Positions 24,674 to 32,256 of a stretch of DNA of 64,000 nucleotides are shown piece after piece; positions within the stretch are counted from its first letter, which is position 1; every line of letters starts with the position of its first letter. The notes under the pieces were generated by a model. That model was not told where the DNA came from and searched no databases. It saw nothing but the letters and a program-made list of their open reading frames with translations. The translations under genes were made by a program, and so were the position numbers. This stretch comes from JAEUJM01 sp041918615. Its GTDB lineage: Bacteria > Actinomycetota > Acidimicrobiia > Acidimicrobiales > DATDAH01. The stretch lies in NCBI GenBank assembly GCA_041918615.1, contig JAYRVH010000007.1, positions 186,001 to 250,000 of the forward strand, given 5' to 3'.

Positions 24674-25858
24674 GTGAGCATCGCCGAGCGGGCCACCCCG
24701 AGGACCCGGACCACCGGGGCCCTCCGGGCATTGCTCGTCAACGAGAACATCGGTGGTCACGCCACCATGCACCTCCACCTGCGCGAGGCACTGTCGCACC
24801 GCGAGGACGTCGTCGCCGCCTTCCTCGACGTGCCCCGGCCTTCCTTGGGCCGTCGGGTCACGGGGGCGCGCATCCCCGGCCTCGCCGCCCTCGACCTGGA
24901 CCTCCAGGCGCTCCGCTCCCAGCTGGCCCTGAGCCGGTGGGTCCAGCGACGGCTCCGGGTGGCGCTCTCCGACGTCCACGTCCTCCACGCCTACACCCAG
25001 AACGCGGTGCTCCTGAGCCCGGAGCTGCTCGCAGAGCGCCCGTCGGTCGTCAGCACGGACGCCACCAACGCGCAGAACGCCTTCACCCTGCCCCACCGAC
25101 GGCCGGGCGCGGGGACTCGAACCGCCGTGCGCCTGACCCGGCACTTCGAGTCACGCGTGTACGCGGCGTCGACCCTCGTCGTCGCCCAGTCCGAATGGGC
25201 AGCGGCATCGCTCGAACGCGACTACGGCGTGGCGCGCGACCGGCTGCGGGTGATCCCGTTCGGCATGGCCCTCGGCCCGGCACCGGTGCGAGCCCACACC
25301 GACATCCCCGAGATCACGTTCGTCGGCACGTCCATGGCACGGAAGGGCGGCTTCCGGCTGCTCGAGGTCTTCAACCGGCACTTCCGCGACCGCGCTGTCC
25401 TGAACATCGTGACGAAGGAGCCCTTGGCAGGCGACGACCGCGTCCGGGTGTTCTCCGACGTGCGGGCGGGTGACGGTCGGGTGGGTCGGTTGCTCGCCCG
25501 GACCGACGTGTTCGCCTTCCCCTCCGAGGTCGACAAGTCGAGCTACGCGGTGCTGGAGGCGATGGCCGCCGGCGTGCCGGTGGTGGCCACCCGCATGGGC
25601 GCGATGCCCGAGATCGTGGACGACGGGACAACGGGGCTGCTCATCGAGGTGGGCGACGACCGCTCGCTCGCCGCCGCACTCGAACGGCTCCTCGGTGACG
25701 CCAGGCTCCGTGCATCGATGGGGCGTGCCGCCCGGCAACGCGCCGAGCGTCGCTTCGATGCCGAGCGGACGACCGCGGCGCTCGTCGACACCCTCGGGGA
25801 GGCCGTCGTCCGGTTCTCGGCTCAGGAGCGGACGCGGCCGTCCCCGTCGACGAGCTGA
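24674..25858 (+). CDS. GT4 glycosyltransferase 1
   Basis: A 394-residue GT-B enzyme of the glycosyltransferase group 1 type. The N-terminal lobe carries LLVNENIGGHATMHLHLREAL. The C-terminal nucleotide-sugar lobe has ITFVGTSMARKGGFRLLEVF and FAFPSEVDKSSYAVLEAMAAGVPVVATRMGAMPEIVDDGTTGLL. The usual E-x7-E motif reads D-x7-E here (DKSSYAVLE). GTG 24674 follows GAGGAGG at good spacing; GTG 24668 is two codons earlier. Its last 37 bp overlap the end of the convergent GT4 gene at 25822. It probably adds one sugar of the repeat unit on the inner face of the membrane. Confidence 0.88.
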   Translation: MSIAERATPRTRTTGALRALLVNENIGGHATMHLHLREALSHREDVVAAFLDVPRPSLGRRVTGARIPGLAALDLDLQALRSQLALSRWVQRRLRVALSDVHVLHAYTQNAVLLSPELLAERPSVVSTDATNAQNAFTLPHRRPGAGTRTAVRLTRHFESRVYAASTLVVAQSEWAAASLERDYGVARDRLRVIPFGMALGPAPVRAHTDIPEITFVGTSMARKGGFRLLEVFNRHFRDRAVLNIVTKEPLAGDDRVRVFSDVRAGDGRVGRLLARTDVFAFPSEVDKSSYAVLEAMAAGVPVVATRMGAMPEIVDDGTTGLLIEVGDDRSLAAALERLLGDARLRASMGRAARQRAERRFDAERTTAALVDTLGEAVVRFSAQERTRPSPSTS

Positions 25859-26925
25859 TCGAGCGCCCCGACCAGTTCGGACCGCTGATGGTCGAGGGTC
25901 AGATGGTCACGCACCTGGTCCCTGCCGGCGGCGGCGCACCTCGCCCGCAGCTCACCGTCGTCGAGGAGCGCCTGGATGGCCGCGGCGAGGGCGCAGGCAT
26001 CGCGTGGCGGCACGAGAAGCCCTGCGTCGCCGAGGACCTCGGGCGCACCGCCGTGGTCGGTGGCCACCGACGGCACCCCGTGACTCATGTACTCGAGAAG
26101 GGACAGCGGCGCCGCCTCGGGGTCGGTGCTGGGGAGCACCGCCACCGTCCAGGTCGCCATCCGTGACGCGACGTGCGCGACGTTGCCCAGCAGGTGGACG
26201 CGGCCGACCAGGTCCGGTTGCTCGGCCCGTCGTCGCAGGTCGGCCACGTAGGCATCGTCCTTGGGGAACGACCCGCCGGCCAGCTCCACCTCGACCCGGG
26301 CGTCGGCCAGGAGGGCCACTGCCTCGAGGAGCACGTCCTGGCCCTTCCACGAGGTGAGGAGGGCGGCGCACCCGACGACCGCCGGCGCCGGATGATCGAC
26401 CGGTGCCGCCGGCACCGGCCACGGCGTGCCGTTGCGGACCACCCGGACCTCGAGGCCGAGCTCGGCGAGCGGCGCGGCCACGGCGTCTGAGACCGCAATG
26501 GCGAGGTCGACCGCGGACGCCGAGTGGCGGATGAGCCGGCGCCAACTCCGGCGGTGCGCCACGTCGTGCACCAGCCACGCGGTCGGGATGCCCAACCGGG
26601 CGAGCCGCAGCGCGGGGAGGGCGTGCATGCCGTTCACCAGGACGACGTCCGCGCCGGCACTGACGCGACGCAGCACATGCGATGCCCGTCGGCCGCTGGC
26701 GGCCGCCCGCACGACGGCGGCGGCTCGCGGGCCGGCGGAAAGCTTGAGATCCGGGATCTCCACCCGCTCCACACCACCCGGGAGCAGGTCCGAGAGCGGC
26801 CCGTCGGGGGCGACGCAGACCACCGACCAGCCCTCGTCGCGGACCCACTCCAGCGCACGGGCGAGCACGCGCTCGGCACCGGAGGCCAGGCCGGTCGGGT
26901 TGACCGCCATCAGGCGGGGGCTCAT
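25822..26925 (-). CDS. GT4 glycosyltransferase 2
   Basis: A 367-residue GT-B transferase. VNPTGLASGAERVLARAL is the N-terminal acceptor loop; VSDAVAAPLAELGLEVRVVRNGTPWP and VGCAALLTSWKGQDVLLEAV begin the donor lobe; STDPEAAPLSLLEYMSHGVPSVATDHGGAPEVLGDAGLLVPP holds the E-x7-E motif. ATG 26925 overlaps the stop of the upstream GT4 gene (ATGA), so 27965-25822 is one translational chain. The 3' end overlaps the convergent GT4 gene at 24674. Sugar specificity unknown. Confidence 0.88.
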   Translation of the reverse strand: MSPRLMAVNPTGLASGAERVLARALEWVRDEGWSVVCVAPDGPLSDLLPGGVERVEIPDLKLSAGPRAAAVVRAAASGRRASHVLRRVSAGADVVLVNGMHALPALRLARLGIPTAWLVHDVAHRRSWRRLIRHSASAVDLAIAVSDAVAAPLAELGLEVRVVRNGTPWPVPAAPVDHPAPAVVGCAALLTSWKGQDVLLEAVALLADARVEVELAGGSFPKDDAYVADLRRRAEQPDLVGRVHLLGNVAHVASRMATWTVAVLPSTDPEAAPLSLLEYMSHGVPSVATDHGGAPEVLGDAGLLVPPRDACALAAAIQALLDDGELRARCAAAGRDQVRDHLTLDHQRSELVGALDQLVDGDGRVRS

Positions 26926-27965
26926 CCGACCACTCCCAGCGAGCGGTAGACATCGGCGGTGCGGCGCGCCGTGTCCTCCCAGCTCATGGCTCGCACGCGA
27001 CACGCGCCCTTCGTCACCAGGTCAGAGTGACGATCGTCGTCGGCGAACAGCTCCGTCATGGCGCTCGCAAGGCCGGCGACGTCGGTCGGGCCCACGAACA
27101 CCGCCGCGTCGCCCAGGACCTCGGGCAGCGAACCGACGGGACTCGTCACGACGGCCGTGCCGCAGGCCATGGCCTCGACGGGCGGCAGCCCGAAGCCCTC
27201 GTAGTACGAGGAGTACGCGAGGACGCGAGCGGCCGAGACGAGGGTCGGCAGATCCGCCTGGGGCACGTAGCCGAGCCGGCGTGCCGACGCGGGCACCTGC
27301 ACCCCACGCGCCGTCGAGCCGGCGATGACCAGGGGGACCCGGGCCGCCACGCAGGCCTCGGCCAGCGGCCCGATCGCCTTGCGGGGCTCGACGGTGCCGA
27401 CGTAGAGGACGAACGCCGCGGGAAGCGCCCACTGGTCCCGGAAGCGCTCGATGGCCTCGGGGGGCGGCCGAACCATGTCCGGCGACGGGGCGAGTCGGGT
27501 CACCGTGGCTCGGCGCCCGAAGCGGTCTTCGACGCGCTGCGCGGTGAACTCGGACACGGCGATGATCGCATCGGCCCGGCGCACCGCGTCGCGGATCAAG
27601 AGCCGCTCCCCGAACCCGCGGACCGCCGAGTGCGCCCACGGAACGTCGAAGACCGACAGATCGTGGACGGTGATGACCGTTGGCGCGCTGTTGCGCAGGG
27701 GGATGTCGACATCGAGGCCGTGGACGAGGTCCTGGGCCCCGAAGCCCCACATGCCATGCCATGCCCGCTGGGCCCCGCTGACCACGGGGCGGGCACGGGT
27801 GACGATCGCGGGAGGCACCTCTCCGAGCGCGTCGGCCTGCACCGCCACGTCGTAGCTCGCGGGCAGCGTTCCGGGAAGCGTCCGGAGCAGTTCCCGGATG
27901 TAGGTCTGCACCCCGCTGCCGTTCGGCCTCAGGGCAAGTGCGTTGAGTGCGATCCGTGATCCCAC
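26922..27965 (-). CDS. GT4 glycosyltransferase 3
   Basis: A 347-residue mannosyltransferase-like GT-B enzyme. It has NALALRPNGSGVQTYIRELL at the start, VHDLSVFDVPWAHS, IIAVSEFTAQRVEDRFG, VLYVGTVEPRKAIGPLAEA and the canonical SSYYEGFGLPPVEAMACGTAVV (E-x7-E). The GTG at 27965 is the only plausible start; it overlaps the O-antigen-ligase gene by 37 bp. The stop is coupled to the next GT4 (ATGA). It is typical of enzymes that extend the repeat unit of surface polysaccharides. Confidence 0.9.
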   Translation of the reverse strand: MGSRIALNALALRPNGSGVQTYIRELLRTLPGTLPASYDVAVQADALGEVPPAIVTRARPVVSGAQRAWHGMWGFGAQDLVHGLDVDIPLRNSAPTVITVHDLSVFDVPWAHSAVRGFGERLLIRDAVRRADAIIAVSEFTAQRVEDRFGRRATVTRLAPSPDMVRPPPEAIERFRDQWALPAAFVLYVGTVEPRKAIGPLAEACVAARVPLVIAGSTARGVQVPASARRLGYVPQADLPTLVSAARVLAYSSYYEGFGLPPVEAMACGTAVVTSPVGSLPEVLGDAAVFVGPTDVAGLASAMTELFADDDRHSDLVTKGACRVRAMSWEDTARRTADVYRSLGVVG

Positions 27966-29341
27966 CCCGCGACAATCGACACGAGCACCCAGAAGTAGAG
28001 GTCCATGGGGAAGATCTCGAAGTAGCTCGCGACCAGTGACGCACCGGCGACGGCGAGAGCCATCGCAGCTGCAGCGGCAGCCAGGGCCGCGTCGGCACCA
28101 GTCGCCGACCGCGCGCTGTCCCGGGCGGACACGAACGCGGTCGCGAGCAGGAGCCCGAGCAGCCACAGCCCGAGAATCCCCAGTTCGTACGTGGTCTTGA
28201 AGTAGTAGTTGTCCGGCTGGAACGTCGGGCGGCGGTCCCCGAGGGCCTCCGCCGTGAACTCGGCCGCCGCCCCACTCGAGCCGAGGCCCACGCCGAGGGG
28301 ATGTTCGACGATCGCGGCAAGGTTCTGGTCCCAGGCGCTGACCCGCTCCTGGGAGCTGTCGGAGGACAGTGCCGGGGTGACCACCTCGGTCGGGAGCATG
28401 AGCAGCGTGACCGCCGCCACGGGGATCAGGAGGAGCAGGGGCCGATAACGACTCGATCCGAGGTAGGCGAGCCCGATCGCGAGCCCCAGCCACGCACCCC
28501 GGACGAACGTCGACAGGAGCGCCAACGCGAGGATCGGCAGCGCGAGCGCGAACAGCTGGTTGCGCAACCGACGCGGGTCCTGGAACAGCTGCGAGACCCC
28601 CACCAGGAGCACGAGCATCAAGAAGAACGCGAACGGGAACGGCTGGTCGAAGGTGGAGAACGAGCGAAGGCGCCCGCCGGCGAAGCGGATGGCGCTGTTG
28701 TACTCCCAGCCGAGACCGGCCAGCCGATCCCCGCCCAGCACCTGTTGCACCAGCCCGAACCCGGCGGTGAGGACACCGGTCGCCATGAGGATCGTGACGA
28801 GCTGATCCCGCTCGGGGCCCGAGAGCGGGCAGCGCCAGACCGCGTAGGCGAGCAGCAGGAAGAAGAAGGTGATCTTGAGGCCGGCGAGGCCCTGGAGGCC
28901 GCCGACCACCGCCGCAGAAGCGGTGCCCACCGCGACCAGGCCGGCGACGGCAAGGAGCCACGGGGGCATGGGGCGCCCGGCCCGGCCGCGCGTCTCGACG
29001 GGGGACACGAAGGTCGCCGCGAGCGTGAGCAGCACGAGGAGCTCCTTCCACCATTCGGCCGGCACCGGGTGGGCGACGACGAGCAGGAGACCGTTGAAGG
29101 GGGCGAGGGCCGTGACGAGGAGCACGCCCCGCTGCGGGCGGCGCACCAGAGCGACACCGACCGGCACGACGAGGGCGACCGCGAGCGCGGCGGACGCCAG
29201 CCCGGCGAGAACGAGCGCCAGGAGCAGCGCGTTGGCCGACAGCACCAACACTGCGCCGACAGGCACCGGCAGACGCGGTGCCAGGTCGATCGCGTTTCCC
29301 GTGCGCCGAGCGTGCGCGCCGCGAAGCAGGACCGGGCTCAC
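27929..29341 (-). CDS. O-antigen ligase / polymerase family membrane protein
   Basis: 470 residues with about 10-12 helices. The central STFVRGAWLGLAIGLAYLG and the outer-loop HPLGVGLGSSGAAAEF are hallmarks of the Wzy/WaaL ligase family, followed by FKTTYELGILGLWLLGLLL. It polymerises or ligates lipid-linked glycan units on the outer face of the membrane. The GTG start at 29341 lies at the first junction of a 59-bp tandem repeat, so several copies of the same GTGAGCCCG sequence occur just upstream. The last 37 bp overlap the GT4 gene downstream. Confidence 0.88.
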   Translation of the reverse strand: MSPVLLRGAHARRTGNAIDLAPRLPVPVGAVLVLSANALLLALVLAGLASAALAVALVVPVGVALVRRPQRGVLLVTALAPFNGLLLVVAHPVPAEWWKELLVLLTLAATFVSPVETRGRAGRPMPPWLLAVAGLVAVGTASAAVVGGLQGLAGLKITFFFLLLAYAVWRCPLSGPERDQLVTILMATGVLTAGFGLVQQVLGGDRLAGLGWEYNSAIRFAGGRLRSFSTFDQPFPFAFFLMLVLLVGVSQLFQDPRRLRNQLFALALPILALALLSTFVRGAWLGLAIGLAYLGSSRYRPLLLLIPVAAVTLLMLPTEVVTPALSSDSSQERVSAWDQNLAAIVEHPLGVGLGSSGAAAEFTAEALGDRRPTFQPDNYYFKTTYELGILGLWLLGLLLATAFVSARDSARSATGADAALAAAAAAMALAVAGASLVASYFEIFPMDLYFWVLVSIVAGWDHGSHSTHLP

Positions 29342-29462
29342 GACTTCCGCTCTCGGCTGCGCCGGGCCGCTCGGGCCCCGCCCTCGTCCCTCGGGCTCAC
29401 GACTTCCGCTCTCGGCTGCGCCGGGCCGCTCGGGCCCCGCCCTCGTCCCTCGGGCTCACGAC
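29333..29462. repeat. 59-bp tandem duplication carrying the start region of the ligase gene
   Basis: Two complete 59-bp copies (29333-29391 and 29392-29450) and a 12-bp third start (29451-29462), identical as far as I can align them. Each copy contains, on the minus strand, a GAGCGGAAG ribosome-site-like stretch followed by GTGAGCCCG. The copy nearest the gene supplies the GTG at 29341; the others could serve as extra ribosome landing sites, but they are not joined to a long frame. Confidence 0.85.
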
Positions 29463-29521
29463 CTGCCTCCCATCAGGACACCGCCGGCGAGGAGTGCACG
29501 ACCGAGGCCGCCCTCGATCGC

Positions 29522-30106
29522 TCAGACGTTCTGGGCCTCCCAGGTGAAGCCGGCCGTGGCCGACAGCCCCTGCGCCCGGTTGTCGTCCTGCAACGTCACG
29601 GTGACCGCGTAGGTGCGAGAGGACGGGTCGGTGGCGCCGGCAAAGCCGGCCAGGCCGTTGACGAAGTTCGTGCGCCCCGCCGCGAAGTCAGTCAGGGTCC
29701 CGTTGAACAGCGTCGAGGACGCCGCGAAGCCTGCGCACGAGGCGAAGTTGCCGCCGGTGCCGATCTCGACCGAGACGTCGAGGTAGTCCGCCAGCCCGGT
29801 CCCGCCCGCGGTCCCGTACATGCGCACATCGGCGTCGAGCGACCCCGTGTAGGTCACCTCGATGCAGCGGGTGCGGCTCGCGCCGGGCGCCAGGTTGGCG
29901 ACGCTGAACATGACACTGCCCGCGTCGTCGTCGTTGAGCACCACGTCGCCGGCGGCGAAGGTGTTGGGCGAGTTGTCCGTCGTGTCGAGGAAGGCGGCAC
30001 GCGTGCTGGTCACCACCAACACGCTCACGAAGCCGAGCGACGCCAGGAGCGCCAGACCCCGGAAGAGCCTGGAGCGCCCAACCTGTCCACGTTGCTTCGT
30101 CTCCAC
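29522..30106 (-). CDS. SipW-type exported TasA/camelysin-like protein 1
   Basis: 194 residues. A basic start and one hydrophobic helix (FRGLALLASLGFVSVLVVTST) are followed by RAAFLDTTDNSPNTFAAGDVVL, the AxF-D-T...N-x-F-x-A-G pattern of TasA/camelysin precursors cleaved by SipW-type peptidases. The mature part is beta-rich, with a cysteine pair (TRCIEVTYTG and FASCAGF) that may form a disulfide. GTG 30106 is preceded by GAGGAGA. It is paralogous to the protein at 37819. It is read away from the plus-strand substrate genes across a 154-bp control region with a 16-bp palindrome. Confidence 0.8.
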   Translation of the reverse strand: METKQRGQVGRSRLFRGLALLASLGFVSVLVVTSTRAAFLDTTDNSPNTFAAGDVVLNDDDAGSVMFSVANLAPGASRTRCIEVTYTGSLDADVRMYGTAGGTGLADYLDVSVEIGTGGNFASCAGFAASSTLFNGTLTDFAAGRTNFVNGLAGFAGATDPSSRTYAVTVTLQDDNRAQGLSATAGFTWEAQNV

Positions 30107-30185
30107 GGTTCTCGTCTCCTCGGCCTGTGCTCGGTTGGTATGGGCCTGTTGCGGCTCCCGTCGGTCGTTACGGAACCTCGGGCAA

Positions 30186-30201
30186 TGGGTCGATCGACCC
30201 A
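30186..30201. promoter_or_regulatory. 16-bp perfect palindrome in divergent promoter region
   Basis: TGGGTCGATCGACCCA, a perfect palindrome without a loop, lies midway between the divergent starts of two TasA-like genes (30106 on the minus strand, 30261 on the plus strand). Length, symmetry and position suit a dimeric repressor or activator that could control both directions. The bound protein is not known; a short hairpin is the alternative. Confidence 0.5.
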
Positions 30202-30260
30202 ATTCACCGCCATCGCGGATTCCCTTCAGGCGAACCGCCCGCAGACCGATGGTCTCGGGC

Positions 30261-30863
30261 ATGGACACCCTCGCGAAAGGCGTGCTGGGTCGGCGTCGCA
30301 AGCTGGCGCTGACCGCATCGATCCTCCTGGTGGTGACCGGCCTGCTCGCGACCGGCGTGCTCGCCGTCTTCACCGACACCGCCACCACCGATGGCAACAC
30401 CTTCAGCTCGGGCAGCGTGGACCTCACGGTTGCACCGGTGACTGCCGCGGTCACGATGGCGGGCATGGCCCCGGGCGACCGGGTGACCCGCCCCATCGAC
30501 GTGCTCAACTCGGGCGCCCTCGACCTCCGCTACGCAGTGCAGAGCGCCACCACCGAGAACGTGCTGGCGTCAGAGCTCGCGCTCACCGTCAAGTCCGGCG
30601 TGCTGACCTGCACCACCGGTGGCTTCGCCGGCTCGGGCACGGTGATCTACGGCCCTGCCCCTCTGGGCAACACCGCGCCCGTCGCGTTGATCGGCGACGC
30701 CGCCCAGGGTCAGGACCTCGGCGACCGGATCCTGGCCTCGGGCGCGACCGAGGCTCTGTGCCTCGACGTCCAGTTGCCACTCACCACCGGCGACACCGCC
30801 GAGGGTCTCACGACCACCGCCACCCTCACCTTCCTGGCCGAGCAGACGGCAGGCAACCCGTGA
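30261..30863 (+). CDS. SipW-type exported TasA/camelysin-like protein 2
   Basis: 200 residues. After a basic start (GRRRKLAL) and a hydrophobic helix comes GVLAVFTDTATTDGNTFSSGSVDLTV, the SipW-type cleavage region. The mature protein is a small Thr/Ala-rich beta-sandwich-like domain with repeated YAVQSATTENVL, LALTVKSGV and LTTTATLTFLAEQTAGNP. It has two cysteine-containing strands, LTCTTGGF and ALCLDVQL. It is a close paralogue of the next protein, so the pair is a tandem duplication. ATG 30261 is chosen; ATG 30249 is four codons earlier. Its stop overlaps the next start (GTGA), which implies equal expression. Confidence 0.82.
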   Translation: MDTLAKGVLGRRRKLALTASILLVVTGLLATGVLAVFTDTATTDGNTFSSGSVDLTVAPVTAAVTMAGMAPGDRVTRPIDVLNSGALDLRYAVQSATTENVLASELALTVKSGVLTCTTGGFAGSGTVIYGPAPLGNTAPVALIGDAAQGQDLGDRILASGATEALCLDVQLPLTTGDTAEGLTTTATLTFLAEQTAGNP

Positions 30864-31537
30864 GCGGGATCGTGAGGCGGCCACACGCTCAAGTCCCCCG
30901 TTCGGCGTCCGACGGGACGCCGGTGACCTCATCTCCGATCACCCGCCGCCGGAAGCGCTGGATCCTGCCGGTCGCGCTCGCAGGGGCCGCCGCATTGATC
31001 GGCACGGTCGGTTTCCTGTCGGGCGGCGTCAACGCCCTGTTCACCGACAGCGACCCGGTCGGGGCGAACAGCTTCACCACGGGCACCCTCAACCTGACCG
31101 CGTCGCCGGCCTCTTCCGCGATCAACTACGTCAACATGGTTCCGGGAGACACGGCCACCCAGCCGCTCAGCGTGGCCAACGGCGGGTCGACCCCGCTCCG
31201 CTACGCCGTGCGGAGCACCACGACCGAGGACGTGCTCGGCGCTCAGCTCGACCTCACGGTGAAGAGCGGGGTGGCCAGTTGCACGACCACCGCCGGTTTC
31301 AACGCCACCGGAACCGTCATCTACGGACCCGGCGACCTCGGCTCGGTCGCCACCGCGAACCTCGTTGGCTCGGCCGCGGCCGGGGCCAACCCCGGCGACC
31401 GCACCCTTGCCGCTGGCGCCGGCGAGACGCTCTGCTTCCACGTCGAGTTGCCCGTCGGCTCGTCCAACTCCTTCCAGGGCCTGAGCACCACGGCGACCTT
31501 CCAGTTCATCTCCGAGCAGACCGCCAACAACCCCTGA
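30860..31537 (+). CDS. SipW-type exported TasA/camelysin-like protein 3
   Basis: 225 residues. A longer basic N-region (ITRRRKRW) precedes the helix and the motif GGVNALFTDSDPVGANSFTTGTLNL. The mature domain repeats the arrangement of the previous protein: RYAVRSTTTEDVLGAQLDLTVKSGVASC, TVIYGPGDLG, LCFHVELPVG and LSTTATFQFISEQTANNP. GTG 30860 overlaps the upstream stop; a GTG further in (at residue ~22, VTSSPIT) is an alternative. The next gene downstream is a SipW-like peptidase that probably processes both proteins. Confidence 0.82.
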   Translation: MSGIVRRPHAQVPRSASDGTPVTSSPITRRRKRWILPVALAGAAALIGTVGFLSGGVNALFTDSDPVGANSFTTGTLNLTASPASSAINYVNMVPGDTATQPLSVANGGSTPLRYAVRSTTTEDVLGAQLDLTVKSGVASCTTTAGFNATGTVIYGPGDLGSVATANLVGSAAAGANPGDRTLAAGAGETLCFHVELPVGSSNSFQGLSTTATFQFISEQTANNP

Positions 31538-31551
31538 CGGGGGCTCGGCCG

Positions 31552-32151
31552 GTGACCGCATACGGCCAAGGCCCCGGGGGGCTGTTCGCGGTCTCATCAG
31601 CGACCGGCTCGGGCGTCGCTCGCCGTGTCCGTCAGGTGCCGGGTGCGATGGTCACCGTCGTGCTGTCGCTGGTGGTCCTCGGCCTGCTGGCGCTCCTCGG
31701 CGCACGCCTCGTCGGGTACGAACCACTCGTGATCCGCAGTGGATCGATGGGCGAGGCCGTCCCCACCGGAAGCCTGGTCCTCACCGAGGATCGGCCACCC
31801 ACCGCCATCGGCATCGGCGACATCGTGGTCATCGACCCGGCCGGACCGGCCGCCCCCCGGATGCACCGGGTCATCGCCCTCCATCAGCGTGACGGTGCCA
31901 CCGTCGTGCGCACCAAGGGCGACGCCAACCCCACCGCCGACGTCGGCCGGGCGATCCTCCCTGCGGCCGTTCCGACGCCCGCGCTCGTGATCCCCCGCCT
32001 CGGCTTCGTGATGGCGGCGGTCGGCTCGCGTGGGGGGCTGCTGCTGACCGCCGGCGTGGCGGTGGCCATCGTGGGGCTCTCGCTGCTCTGGGCGCTGTGG
32101 CGGGCACCGGAGCCGGAGCCCGCATTCCGGGGCGTCGACGACCCCGGCTGA
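31552..32151 (+). CDS. SipW-like signal peptidase I, copy 1
   Basis: A 199-residue membrane peptidase of family S26B (the archaeal/ER type, which uses a Ser-His dyad). Ser65 lies in IRSGSM, His105 in PRMHRVIAL where bacterial Lys-type enzymes have Lys, and KGDANPT at 122-128 holds the conserved Asp. There is one N-terminal helix (about 33-54) and one C-terminal helix (about 165-185). GTG 31552 gives the N-terminus. It lies 14 bp downstream of two of its likely substrates. In Bacillus, SipW cleaves TasA; a matching role here is inferred from neighbourhood and family. Confidence 0.87.
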   Translation: MTAYGQGPGGLFAVSSATGSGVARRVRQVPGAMVTVVLSLVVLGLLALLGARLVGYEPLVIRSGSMGEAVPTGSLVLTEDRPPTAIGIGDIVVIDPAGPAAPRMHRVIALHQRDGATVVRTKGDANPTADVGRAILPAAVPTPALVIPRLGFVMAAVGSRGGLLLTAGVAVAIVGLSLLWALWRAPEPEPAFRGVDDPG

Positions 32152-32174
32152 TTCACCCCCGGGGCGCCGGTCCT

Positions 32175-32226
32175 CGAACCCGAGGCAATAGCGGGCGGAA
32201 TCCGCCCCCTTATTGCCTCGGGTTCG
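32175..32226. terminator. Nested hairpin between convergent genes (bidirectional terminator)
   Basis: CGAACCCGAGGCAATA (32175-32190) pairs perfectly with 32211-32226 over 16 bp. The 20-base interior contains a second hairpin, GGGCGG-AAT-CCGCCC. It sits 23 bp after the peptidase stop and 30 bp before the end of the convergent large gene. The architecture, a long outer stem with a small inner hairpin, is the same as at 11493-11547. Confidence 0.75.
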
Positions 32227-32256
32227 GTGGTGGGGGGTAAGGGAGTCGGTCGGGGC

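Noticed and set aside
28301..31537. One plus-strand protein of more than 1,000 residues
   Set aside because: Most of it is antisense to the ligase and the TasA-like gene; only the part from 30860 is protein-like.
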